Positions 7,901-17,852 of a stretch of 19,498 nucleotides of DNA are shown piece after piece (positions within the stretch are counted from its first letter, which is position 1; the number at the start of each line of letters is the position of its first letter). A program made the translations under genes and the position numbers. Location: assembly GCA_001574975.1 (NCBI GenBank), contig KQ965889.1:1-19498 (forward strand), written 5' to 3'. The stretch comes from Gonapodya prolifera JEL478 (taxonomy: Eukaryota; Monoblepharomycota; Monoblepharidomycetes; Monoblepharidales; Gonapodyaceae). The notes beneath the pieces were generated by a model. That model ran no database searches. It worked only from the letters and a program-made list of their open reading frames with translations, and was not told where the DNA came from.

Positions 7901-8094
7901 CTCACTGCATGGTCTCTTATTACTGCCTTTATTTGACTAGAACCTAACCCAAAGCATCCACGCCATACACCAACACGCAGAGCAAACTGGTGTGGTCGTG
8001 GATCTACAAGTGGGAGGGGGGGAGGTAATGCAAGAGGGATCTCACGTGGGAGTAGTGGGGGAAGGGGGAGTTCAAGGGGGGTTGAGCCCAGAAA

Positions 8095-8334
8095 TGCTAC
8101 ACAACCTAGGTGAGCTGCATGAGCCTGTAATCTGCAGGAACGTGTATATATGATCAGATGTACATAGCAAGACGTAATGTGCATAGAACTCACCTGCAGG
8201 AACGTGATGCCAAACTTAGGGCACGTCCTGCAGGTGTGCACATCTAAACCCACGGCCACAGTAGTGGCACCGCAGCTAATACCCAACACTCATACTACAC
8301 TATATACTCCACATTAGTGGATGTCAGTGTGACA
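8095..8334 (-). repeat. Solo-LTR-like element with CTGCAGG hairpin, copy 1
   Basis: This 240-bp sequence is flanked by a perfect 5-bp direct repeat AGAAA (8090-8094 and 8335-8339). On the minus strand it starts TGTCACAC and ends GTAGCA, so it has TG...CA ends. It contains a long hairpin (about 8191-8237): CACCTGCAGGAACGTG faces CACGTCCTGCAGGTG. It is about 93% identical to the inverted copy at 9698-9937. It was inserted inside the 2.14-kb TIR element. A TATATA-like box lies near its 5' end (minus strand). Confidence 0.8.
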
Positions 8335-8450
8335 AGAAAGGGTCGGAGCGCTGGGTCTTCATAAGATTAAGGGACATATCATGGCATTGTTCTTTGAAGA
8401 AATTAACATACTTTTGAGACAAAACGCTCATCTTCAATATTATGGATCTT

Positions 8451-8516
8451 GGGGTGGGTGGAGCAATTTAAAGGGTGGGGGCACTTTCCAGGGTGGGGGG
8501 TGTAAAAAACGTGACA
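8451..8516 (-). repeat. Right terminal inverted repeat of the 2.14-kb element
   Basis: This is the reverse complement of 6375-6440 with two mismatches. It is followed by TCTG (8517-8520), which matches the left flank. Confidence 0.9.
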
Positions 8517-8615
8517 TCTGTCCAGCATTCTTTCTTTTACCACCCCTTCCAGGCTTTCAAAGGATAAGTGATTCAGAAGCAACATTTTTTTGTACACTTG
8601 CTAACCCAAACTGAC

Positions 8616-8972
8616 TCATTGCAGCTGGGGTTCTCTGCATATCTGAATTGCCAAATGCAAAATGTCTCCACTTTCAACAAATATATTGTCTGCATCAAGC
8701 ATTTCAGTGTCACTCTCTGCAGCATTCTCCACATCATCAACTATCATTTCACTGCATGGTGGGGAACTATTCAAATCTGCAAAACGTGAAGATCCTTCAG
8801 GAGATGGTGGAAAAACTGGCCCATCACCCTCAATACTGAAAGTTTGCTGATTTTCAACAGAAGTGGAATCCTTAGATAGAAGGAACTTTGAATACACAAA
8901 AGATAGATTTGAAATCAGAAAAAGTGAAATGATTGGGAGAGATGTGTCTAGCCCTAGGTGAAAGGAAACCAA
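8616..8972 (-). other. Unrecognised ORF, 118 residues
   Basis: A minus-strand ORF in the stretch between two mobile elements. The middle is acidic and serine-rich (FADLNSSPP, MIVDDVENAAESDTEMLDAD), and the first 25 residues are hydrophobic. I recognise no family. It may be an exon of a decayed transposon gene running leftward, together with the frame at 9443-9715, but no splice link could be shown. It could equally be chance. Confidence 0.2.
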
Positions 8973-9692
8973 TTAAGAAAACATGAGGCACATCTATCAG
9001 TACTTATCTGACCTTCAACAAAGCAATTTACTCTGTGTTTAAGGAATTAAACATCATTCACTGTCTCTCTTTCCACAATGACTAAGTTGGTACACTACCT
9101 CACTGCTTAGTTTCATCTGGCTGGAAGAGCAAGCAGAAAAGAAGAAATTGAGTATTTTTTTGAATTATTGCATGGCAGATTGTTGAAAGGGGAGAAAAAG
9201 AGAAGCAAAAATTCAGTGAAGAAGATATTTTGATTGTCCTGCCTCAATTCTTCAAAGTGGGTGTGAGCAAATGTAAACAAGCTACAAATCAACTAACGCC
9301 CTCTTTGTAAAATAACCACATATTTCAAATGGAGTTGATCTTTGCCAATGGCACCACCACTTCAACCAATCACACACATCCAAGATAGTATTTTTAAAAT
9401 ATCAAGATTAAGCAAGGAAAGCCCCAAAGAAAGCATCAGGGCTCATGTTTCTTCTTGGCACGTTGGTTGATCACTTCCTTGTTCAACCAAACCACTACCA
9501 GCTTCCAGCTGCAAAAATGTCTTGCAAATTTCATTAATTGCAACAATTTTGTCCAAACATGTGTAGCGCAAAGCCAATTGTTGACGCAGCACTGCAAAAT
9601 TGCGGAGCTTCATGCAGAACGTCAACCAGTGGCAAGGACAGTGGGGGAACGCAAGGAATTCACATGATGTCCAATTCCAATGATAGAGACTG
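8973..9692. other. Transposon-flanking stretch without a confirmed gene
   Basis: The only long frame is on the minus strand at 9443-9715 (90 codons, containing LRQQLALRYTCLDKIVAI and ICKTFLQLEAGSGLVEQG). Its first codons lie inside the solo-LTR-like copy, so its start is not original. I recognise no domain and no repeat in 8973-9440. Confidence 0.3.
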
Positions 9693-9697
9693 GGTTT

Positions 9698-9937
9698 TGT
9701 CACACTGACATCCACTAACGTGAAGTATATAGTGTAGTATGAGTGTTGGGTATTAGCTGCTGTGCCACTACTGTGGCCGTGGGTTTAGATGTGCACACCT
9801 GCAGGANGTGCCCTAAGTTTGGCATCACGTTCCTGCAGGTGAGTTCTATGCACATTACGTCTTGCTATGTACATCTGATCATATATACACGTTCCTACAG
9901 ATTACAGGCTCGTGCAGCTCACCTAGATTGTGTAGCA
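9698..9937 (+). repeat. Solo-LTR-like element with CTGCAGG hairpin, copy 2
   Basis: This 240-bp sequence starts TGTCACACTGACATCC and ends TTGTGTAGCA. It is flanked by a perfect 5-bp direct repeat GGTTT (9693-9697 and 9938-9942). It is the reverse complement of copy 1 with about 15 differences. TATATAG at 9726 could be a promoter box in LTR orientation. One base is N at 9807. No internal region or partner LTR accompanies it. Confidence 0.8.
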
Positions 9938-10079
9938 GGTTTCAAGTCATTGACGCTTGAGATTGAATTTTTGTTGACGGTTCTCCCTCTAAAAATACAC
10001 GCCTGAGCCCCTCAAAAGTAAATGCCTGACCCCCCCCACACCCCATGACACTGCCTAAATGCCAATCCTGTGCATCACA

Positions 10080-10281
10080 AACTATCAAAGCACTTCAATG
10101 TCAACTATCATTTTATCAGGGAGCAGCTTGAGAAGGGAAACTCTCACTGCTATATTGCCCAACACAAAAGAGTGTGGCAGAGATTATGACAAAGCCAGTT
10201 TCAAAACAAATATTTAAGAGACACATGGATGCAATGGGAATGTCAGACATTACTCAAAACGTTTTAATGGAAACTTTCAAC
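10080..10281 (+). pseudogene. Copia RNase H C-terminal fragment with frameshifts
   Basis: Two frames together give SKHFNVNYHFIREQLEKG and then SVAEIMTKPVSKQIFKRHMDAMGMSD, matching the end of the ORF at 3111-3635. At least one frameshift separates them near 10150. A polypurine tract CAGGGGGAG follows at 10296-10304, then an LTR. The fragment marks the 3' end of a copia element whose internal part is missing. Confidence 0.7.
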
Positions 10282-10304
10282 TGAAGTTTTGGTTTCAGGG
10301 GGAG

Positions 10305-10579
10305 TATAGAGATTTGGTGTGAAGTTGTTTTCTAGGACTTTGCAGGGCATTTTGTGAGAGAACCAGAAGAGCTACGGGGATGAATTAAGTATCATTATCA
10401 GTGCCTGAAAGAGTAGTTTTGGAATGCAAGTGACAGCATGCTTCTATTTCTATTGGTTGAGGATTAATTTAGGATTGTGTGTTGTGGTATCATAGAGACA
10501 GATTGTGGAAGTCTTAGCTGGGAGTTTAGCTGGCAGTTGCATACGTCCATCGCAATAAACAACCATCACACTCAATAAT
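10305..10579 (+). repeat. Copia LTR (family L1), near full length
   Basis: It begins directly after the polypurine tract. Its last 159 bp match window positions 1-159. The start reads TATAG rather than TG, a probable mutation. CAATAAAC near 10553 is a likely processing signal. The right edge abuts the pogo-type transposon remnant at about 10580. Confidence 0.7.
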
Positions 10580-10589
10580 GCAAAAATGG

Positions 10590-12395
10590 AATAAGAAACT
10601 TGGACTCAGCATTGGTGTCTCTTCTCTAAGCAACTGGAAGAAATATACGTGAATGCTGCTGCAGTGGGCAGCACAACTTTTAATTTTGTTTGGGAGGAGA
10701 AATATCCTCAACTCACAGAAATGATAGACAAATGGATACAGCAGGCTATCCACAAAAATTTGCTCCTAACTGGAGCAATAATCAGAGCACCAATATACTT
10801 TTTGCAAGAATGTTGGAGCTGCCAGAAAATGAGTGAACTTTGAGCAAGGGTTAGTTGATATTGCTGAAAGGAAGCAACGGGCTAAAACAACACGTTGCTC
10901 ATGGAGAGGCAGGATCAACAGACAAAGAAGAGGTTGTGCAGGAGCAGGAATGTTTGAAACCTCTACTTGCCATGTTTGCTTGGGCCAACTCGTTCAATCT
11001 CAATGAAACTACCTTATTCTGGAGTATTGAGCCTGACAGGGGACTCCAAGCAAAAATTGGTAGAAAGAATAACGTGGATTAAAGACACTTCACCATTGCC
11101 CTGTGTGTTAATGCAGATGGTTCAGATAAGCAGCCTCTGTTCTTCATTGGTCACACTGCAAAACCACAGCCCTTTCAAAGGAAAACAGGGAGTCAGCTTG
11201 GCATTTACTGGGGGTACAACAGAACAGCATGGATGACATTGGAGCTCTTCCAGGAGTACCTTCTAAAATGGGACAGTGATCTTTGATCTGCAGTCTGCAA
11301 AATTCTCTTGCTTGTGGACAACTTTGCTGGTTGAAAAAAGCCAGACGGAGTCACCAACATCAGTGTCAAATTCTTCAAGCCCAATATGACCACTCGCATT
11401 CAACCGCTTGATGCTGGTGTGATCCATAATTTGAAAGCCCATTATTGCTGTGAATAGTGCTCTTACCCTTAGAAAAGATACAACAATAATGTTGCCGTCA
11501 TGGAAATGTACAACTAAAACATCCTGCAGACCATCTGTATGGTTGAGAGAGCGTGGGAGGGGCTTTCAGTGGAAACAGTGAAGAACTATTGGGCACATAC
11601 CAAAATCATCCCCACACCAGGACACATTTGGTAGGAGCTCTCTTTCACTGACATTTCAATTTCAAAATTAATCTGTGTTGCTCATAAGAGACCAAAATTG
11701 CTACCCGACCTAGGGGTGCTCTGTGAGACCTCTGTGCTGCAGGACCACGATCATGTATGAGTGACACCAAGCATACATTGTAGATGTGACATAGTCTCAC
11801 CTGCAGGACCACGACGCCAAACGTGGGCTGTGCCCTGCAGGGGAGAATATATATACTAGGGAACTGTTCCATGCTGTGCCACCTAAGGTGCCTCGCCTTA
11901 ACAGCACTGTGCCACACACTCAGCCCCTATCCGTGCTGTGCCACACTCCACCCCTCACAGCCATGTAAGTGGCTGTCCTGCTGGGTGACAGAAATGCCAA
12001 ACTAATCAAAGCCACTCTGGATGCATTGGTTCTGCAGATCGTCCTGCACCTGCAAAACCAGATGAGTCTGGACTTTCTCCTGAACCCAGACAGTGAGGAT
12101 GGCATTCTTGGCTGTGGAAACCTCAAAGGAAATCTTCACCTCTGTGATGGCTGAAGAAGACACCATCAATGAGGAGGAGCTCCACAGCAAGGAAATTGTA
12201 TTGCGTCCATCCAGCAGCAACGCCTTGAATGCAGCAAAACTGCTCAGAGAGGTTTTGGTGCTTGAAGGAGGGGCTGATGCCAGATGGCTTGATTTACTTC
12301 TTGGTCAGTTTGAGAGGGACACCAAGCACAACGTTTTGTCAGCCAATTGGCAGACAAACCTGACCAATTTTTTGTGCGTCAATAGACTCACTTAA
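10590..12395 (+). pseudogene. pogo/Tigger CENP-B-like transposase pseudogene
   Basis: The CENP-B type helix-turn-helix is seen at 10649-10800: EKYPQLTEMIDKWIQQAIHK, then LLLTGAIIRA. A second block from 10855 reads HGEAGSTDKEEV, FNLNETTLFW, IALCVNADGSDKQPLFFIGH, GIYWGYNRTAWM, LLVDNFAGW, then TTRIQPLDAGVI. These are DDE_1 motifs. The first catalytic Asp is Asn (NLNET where NADET is usual); the other two Asp are present. In-frame stops occur at about 11082, 11283, 11333 and 11456. After the inserted element the frame resumes with AKLIKATLDALV and MSLDFLLNPDSED, the usual tail of these proteins, and a further frame ends at 12395. The gene is dead. Confidence 0.75.
11699..11990 (-). repeat. Solo-LTR-like element with CTGCAGG hairpin, diverged copy 3
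   Basis: It starts TGCTACCCGACCTAGG (copy 1 on the same strand: TGCTACACAACCTAGG) and ends GGGTGACA. It is bounded by near-identical 5-bp repeats AAAAT (11694-11698) and GAAAT (11991-11995). It keeps the order of two CTGCAGGAC blocks and one inverted CCCTGCAG with the CACCTGCAGG...GCCAAAC core. The part after 11850 carries short repeats of CTGTGCCAC and is longer than in copies 1 and 2. It interrupts the pogo transposase; removing it with one flank restores VLLIRDQN-AKLIKATLDAL in frame. Confidence 0.7.
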
Positions 12396-12538
12396 CGTTG
12401 TAAAATATTGTAAACATATACTGGTATTTTTAAAGGCATAAAACTTATGCCCTCTGACTTGGTTGATTCTTTGTCTTATTTGACCCCCTTTGTCAAGACT
12501 GAGTTCCATCAAATTAGGCAGAGTCAACTGTAATGGCA

Positions 12539-12596
12539 AATTAGTTGTATTTTTCTGTATGAAACACAAAGAGACTCAGTACACAATCCCAGACGT
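12539..12596 (-). repeat. Dispersed repeat, inverted copy of 1792-1848
   Basis: On the minus strand this reads GTGTACTGAGTCTCTTTGTG with flanks matching 1792-1848. It begins just outside the pogo terminus and may be the sequence into which that element jumped, or the next piece of LTR debris. Confidence 0.5.
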
Positions 12597-12599
12597 CTT

Positions 12600-13050
12600 T
12601 TCAAATTTTGCACTGGCAAATGCAAAGCGAAGGGTGTGTCACTACTGATTTTTCCTGGAGCCCCACTGTTTTTATCCTGGTGCTGTTGTTTCTGTTGCAA
12701 TTGGGCTGCATAGGATCAGGATCATGTTGCAAATATAGCAAGAGGTGAGTTGCACAAAAAATGTCTCTGATCACTCCACAAGTCCTGTGTAGCTGTGTTC
12801 TGCATCTTCTTGTGGCATTTGGTGCAGCCCAAGTTTGCCAAGTCTGTAAAGCGAAATCTAGTTATAGTAGGTTGTGTATGAGTGTCAATTCCAAGTTACA
12901 ATGCAAGAAAACAAAAAATATCCTTATTCATCCTATTTTTATATAAACCCCAGATTGTGGACCTGCCCATGTACCTAAAATATAGTGGTACAAGATGTCT
13001 AATTCTGAACATAAAAGGAGTTGGAGAAATAGTGAGAGAGCATTGCTAAT
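12600..13050. other. Spacer between transposons and the importin gene
   Basis: I find no gene here. The right part (about 12950-13050) must hold the 3' untranslated region and poly(A) site of the minus-strand importin gene. AT-rich words such as TTTATATAAAC occur, but no single signal is decisive. Confidence 0.4.
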
Positions 13051-16000
13051 TTAATTATCACTTGTAAGTACAGCATCTAAAACACTCTGCTGATTTAGTG
13101 TAAGTTTTGAAATGGCTTCATGATAAATATGTGGGGAAGTCTGCTGCAAATCTGAAAAAGGGAAATATTATAGTAGTTAAACCAGTCTGGTGCTCTCTGG
13201 GAGTTACACATACCATCAAGAATGTGCTTGAACTTCGACTTGAGATCAATCTTGTCCAGAGGCGTTTCCAGATAGATGTCATCTTCAAGCTCCTCCTCCA
13301 CTTGATCCTCATCATCATCAAGTTTTCGCAGACCTTTCAATGCCCTTTCATTCAGGAAGGCGGTATACTCATCATCAGAATCTTGGACATCGTCTTCATC
13401 AGAAATATCTGCATCCGAGTGAAGGAAAAACACGGAAAAAAAACAAAAAGGGGACCCACCAGAATACTCCGAGTTACCATCCTCTTCCACAGCTTCAGAG
13501 TCATCCTCCTGATCTTCCAACAGGCCATGAATCTTTTTAAGTCTTTCAAGATCTTTGAAACAAATTGTACCACAGATTAGTTCTTACATTATTGGAGTCC
13601 AACAAGTTTGGATAACATACTTGCAACTGCTGCAGGGAGTTCTTCAAACAAGAACACTACTTTGGGTAGAAAATCACTGTATGCAGATTGCAGCACCGGG
13701 GGTAAATGCGCAGGAGGAATAGAGAGGATGGTAGCAATAGTTGCAAGTGAAAGGCGAATGTCATGAACACTGAGAATCAATTTCAGGAATTAGAATAGGG
13801 TAACAAGATAAATAGCAAATGGCTCTGGACTCACCGAGTGAATTGAGATAGCTTAGAAAACCATGCATTTAGGAACAGAGACGTTTTTTGTCGCTGTTCC
13901 AGCAGTGAAAGTGAATTGAGAGGACTGTAGATAACAATGTTACACAGGACTTCAATGAGGGAGACTTGAAAAAGTAGTGTCGTTTCTTCCAATTCAAAGT
14001 TCGGAAACTCTGATAGGACAAGATCCAAAATGAGTGGAAGTTTCTGAAAAGTATCATGATTTCAACCGTGAAAAAAGTCTCCCTCCTGCAAAACAAACTG
14101 GAATACCTCATCCATTTTTCCATGGCCATGCAGAAGCATCGTCTCAATGAGCTGAAGAGACCGAGCCCTGTCATCAGCTTCTAAAGCGCGATTCTTCAAA
14201 ACCTATCAGAACATACAATGAAATGTCAAATGGCGACAAGATTAGAAAGACCACAAATCTACCTTCTCAATTACTTGGAGCAGTGGCGCTGAGCGAGACT
14301 CCCAAAAAGGCTGTCCACCAAATTCAATGAAATTGTCAAGACTGAATGAGAACAGGTTTCAGCAAAAAGCATTTGGAAACATCATTTTCACCCAAATCAC
14401 CTGCTTTGAACCTCTGTGATAAAATCTCCCTGCAAGTCACCAAGACATGAGACTTGCCGGATGGGGATTTGAATGAAAACTCACCAGTGAATCCAACTCT
14501 TTCAAAATCAAATCGTACACTTCCCACATTGGACTACTAATTTGCTTCTGACAGTAGGTGAGAGTATCACTGCGAATACCAGAAGTTGAGTCGGTTCCAT
14601 CCACACAATCGATCTTTCACTCACACAATCTCAAAGCAGCCGTCATACAAGTCTAGATGAATTGATTGAGGGTTTACGCCGCGGATATAAAAATTTGCCG
14701 TCATCGTACCAATAATATCACTGCTGAATATTTGAACAATCATTGGCAAGAAGAGGACTTCTAGCTGAGCAAGAATCTGATGGGAAGAACCGCAACGTAA
14801 GAATTATTCATGAACCAAAAATGCCAACTTACGTCTCTTGACGATTCAACAGAAACAAGGAGAGTTCCAATTGTTTCCAGCAAACCAGTCGCTGCCATCA
14901 GTCTTCCCTCGCCCTCTTCATCGTCTTTCACCGTCTCAAGAATGCGAAGAACTGAATCCCTCTGTCGAGAAGAAAGATTGGATGGGGAACAACAGCAGAG
15001 ATTCCCGTCAAATCTTACAAGCTGTGCTCCAAGCTGAGTCGCAAATGGAATAAGATCCTCTCCAAATAACTCCACAACAGAGTCCATCACTGAGCACAAT
15101 AAGCTCCTGCATTGTTATTGTTCTTCATCCAAATAAATTACAGAGGAATTACCTGAAGCGAGTGCATCGTGATCCACTTCTTCCATCAGTCGAAGCAATG
15201 CACCCATAAGTGCTAGAGAAAATTAAAGAGAAGTAATTCGAAACGCAACACTCCGATAAAGCAGCCTCACTCGCAGCATGAGGTTTTATTTCATTCTGAA
15301 TCCGCTCATCTTGAAGCATTGCTTGAAGTGTAAGACAGCCCTGAACCCGGACAGGCAACTCGACGTCGTTCATAGCACTTTGAACACACTGCGTTTCAAT
15401 TTATGAAGCAAACCAATTTCATACTCGCGACCAAAGATCACCGATTGCTCCCACATACCTCCAGAACCGTCTTCAGCTAAAATAGATGCTCCGTTTAGCT
15501 CAAGAAATCCGACAACATCAACCGTCGACTTACAGCACTTTCCGACCACGCAAGCTCCGCAAACCTCTCCACTACTTCACACGTCTGAAGTGTTTTGCAA
15601 TAAATGGCAATTGTATCATAAAAAAAAAGGAGACATATCTTACCCGCATTCGAAGGAACGCGAATTGGCTCTGAAAACTAATAAAAATATGCGAGACTAA
15701 AACGTTTTGCACTTCTTCCTCCTTCACGGGAGCTTTCTGAGGCAATGTTTAGCATCACGCAAAGCAGTGCGACAAACATCAACCTGACCTCAGCGAGTAA
15801 GAAGTCGGCAATCTGACCAATAAAAATATTATGAAAAGAGCAAATTCTGTCCAAAAATCTTGAAACCCACGGCCCCAAGCATGTTCATTAGACCATCCTT
15901 TTTCATGGCTTCTTCTTTCGTAATTGAAATGCTTTGGAACTGAGGAAGGGTACTGTTCAAAAAAGCGAGCACAGGTCCGAAACTCTGTTTGCGGCGCTCC

Positions 16001-17852
16001 TTGACAAGAGCGACGAGAAGGTGGATTACAGCCGTCGATGAGGAATTCATGTCTCTTTCTGGATCAAGGCGGTTCTCCAGAAATTCTCTTGGGCTTTGCA
16101 AGACATAAATGCACCAATGTACACAAATCGTATGTGCACGGCACCTACTCGTCCTGCCAGTCTTCCAAGTCCTTGGGTTGAACGCAAGCCAGCGGAAATA
16201 TAAAATGCTGGCGCGATGAATTTGTGTTAGTTGAAAATGAACATAGTTATTCAATATCGACCGTCCAGCATACAAACCGCAACCAAACTTCCCAAATGAG
16301 GTTTCAAAAGCGCCCAAGTTTGCTTGTACTTGACGCTGTAAAAGAAAGCATCGCTCTAATTTGAAGTAATACACGTCGTTGTTGACGTAGATTCCAGATA
16401 TGTATCACCAACCATTCTGTAAAGAAAGCCACAATAAAGTTCATCCCCCGAGGAGAAATCCACAGATGAAGCGAGGCCCAACGATCCACCAACGTCAAGT
16501 ACATTTTTAAAATTGATGGGACAAAATCGCTCAACAATAGCTCTGTGAAGTCCTTCCGGTCCTGTTCCTTTTTCGATTGGAATGCCGGGTTCGCGTATCT
16601 TTCGGGGCGGGAGTCACCATCTCGAAAAGATATGCAGCAGCAGTACCATGAGGAAATACCTGATGATCAATTTATGAACAATCATATGAGCCCATTTCTT
16701 TGCCTTGCACCAAGATTCCTTCGGTCGACTTTCTGGAGCAACATCTAATACCTCTTTTGGAAGATCTCGTTCAATCACTTGTCCGATAAAGGATCCCCAA
16801 CGAAAGAATGACTCTGTACTCTGCAAGCTGGGGTGCATTTCCAACTAAAGGTGATAATGAGACAACATTGAATGCTGAGTTGTGCGTATTCACAGTTCAT
16901 ACCTGAATCGCTCGAGCATAAGTCTTAAGAATGACACGGAGCATATCCGCAGCATCTGCCGAGTCATTAGCAACGAGTTGGACTCCAATTCTCAACAGAA
17001 CTGGGAAGCCATGAAGCAGGAGGCTCTCATAGCCATCATCCCTGCGTTCAGCTGCTCGCCAGCTGGGAGTAAGCGGCATGATAACATTCAAGGACATGAA
17101 TGATATGTTCCGTACGCTTACCGGTATGTTTTTGCTATTGCTAAGCAGCAGAACAGCCCAGTTCGAACGTTGTCAGCATCCTGTGAGTCAATCAGGGCCA
17201 TGGTTTTCGGGAAAAAGTTCGGCCAGTTGGCGGGATAGTCAACATCCATTATACGATCGAGAGTGGCAAGCAAGCTCCCTCTGTAGGGAGTTCGGTTTTC
17301 CGACTCGAAAGAACATGGAAGCAGGTGTGAGCGTACCTGACTTGTTTTGGTGAGTGAGCAAGTGCCTAAAAGGTGGAACAGCGTCACGAAATCGACAAAG
17401 AATAATAGAACAAGAGGATATGGGACACCCACATCTTGCAGTCGACCTCGCACATGCTGCTTGTCCGCGTCGTCTATCGAGTCGTCCGAAAACTTTGACT
17501 CCCAAGATCGCTGAACAGAGTTTTTAAGATAGACTGAAGCTGGTTGGGAGATCAAGTCAGGGGTGTATGCTAAACTTGCAAACACTTATTCTAATTCAGG
17601 TACCTGCAACACGAGCATCAACATTAACACTGGGAGACGCAGCACATTCCAGCAGAAGGGAGCAAAACCCAGGTTGAATCGAGAGCTAGTTCCCCAGTTG
17701 TGATGCATTTGATTTAAGACACATATGTCAATCGATCGCCATACGGGACAACTCACCAGCTTGAGCTGCTCCTCTGAGGCTTTCCTGACATTTTCATCTG
17801 CACTGAGTGTGCCGACAAGGGCAGCATAAAGAATCTGGGCCGGATCAGTCAT
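13051..17852 (-). CDS. NMD5: Importin-7/8 family karyopherin-beta (yeast Nmd5/Sxm1-like), 29 exons
   Basis: This nuclear import receptor binds Ran-GTP through its N-terminal importin-beta domain and carries cargo through nuclear pores. Exons (5' to 3'): 17757-17852, 17604-17685, 17433-17539, 17337-17365, 17122-17280, 16903-17062, 16660-16844, 16413-16598, 16278-16335, 16149-16207, 15871-16093, 15789-15812, 15644-15736, 15534-15584, 15459-15476, 15271-15388, 15153-15212, 14833-15089, 14710-14776, 14625-14652, 14485-14569, 14401-14429, 14263-14341, 14107-14202, 13835-14043, 13621-13769, 13460-13552, 13214-13408, 13051-13151. They sum to 3,096 nt (1,031 residues plus TAA), near the family's usual 1,000-1,050. 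Family landmarks: RKASEEQLKL (23-32), SVYLKNSVQ (about 61-69), DVDYPANWPNFFPK, SWCKAKKWAHMIVHKL (about 255-270), HFIFPLACV, KKDGLMNMLGAIADFLLAE (about 438-456), an acidic stretch (about 910-985), then a short C-terminal helix. The start MTDPAQILYAAL aligns with the family; an in-frame extension to 17942 exists but follows an acceptor-like ACACAG. Confidence 0.93.

Larger units (their letters stand above)
6371..8520 (-). mobile_element. TGT...ACA transposon with 66-bp TIRs and Ulp1 ORF (Ginger1-like?)
   Basis: Terminal inverted repeats at 6375-6440 and 8451-8516 agree at 64 of 66 positions, starting TGTCACGTTTTTTACACC. They are bounded by a 4-bp direct repeat TCTG (6371-6374 and 8517-8520). 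The 2,142-bp interior holds a Ulp1-like protease ORF, a tandem palindromic array, acidic and proline-rich coding remnants and an inserted solo LTR. TGT...ACA ends, 4-bp duplications, TIRs of 40-270 bp and a Ulp1 domain are together reported for Ginger1 elements, whose transposase is Gypsy-integrase-like. No integrase is seen here, and the TCTG target is not the reported CCGG/CCGT type. The class is therefore an inference; a deleted, non-autonomous copy is likely. Confidence 0.7.
10580..12530 (+). mobile_element. pogo/Tigger (Tc1-mariner superfamily) transposon, left-truncated
   Basis: It contains a decayed CENP-B/DDE_1 transposase. On the minus strand the right end reads CAGTTGACTCTGCC from 12530, the form expected of pogo-type termini, and is followed by TA (12531-12532), the expected target dinucleotide. 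No matching left terminus is found before the transposase, and the copia LTR at 10305-10579 takes its place. A 292-bp solo-LTR-like element is inserted at 11699. Confidence 0.65.

Noticed and set aside
7732-8289. 185-codon minus-strand frame
   Set aside because: It runs through most of the solo-LTR-like copy and out into unrelated element sequence. The same starting peptide recurs at 9743 because it is the repeat itself.
8095-9937. A single 1.85-kb transposon with 240-bp inverted termini
   Set aside because: Each arm has its own distinct 5-bp flanking duplication and TG/CA ends. The left arm also lies inside the 6371-8520 element while the right arm lies outside it, which one transposon would not explain.
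12761-12946. Short secreted Cys-rich ORF
   Set aside because: Its hydrophobic start and several Cys residues resemble a small secreted protein, but there is no promoter, homologue or codon support, and such frames arise often by chance.
13107-13580. 157-codon plus-strand frame
   Set aside because: It is the antisense shadow of the last importin exons, whose acidic codons read as an open frame on the other strand.
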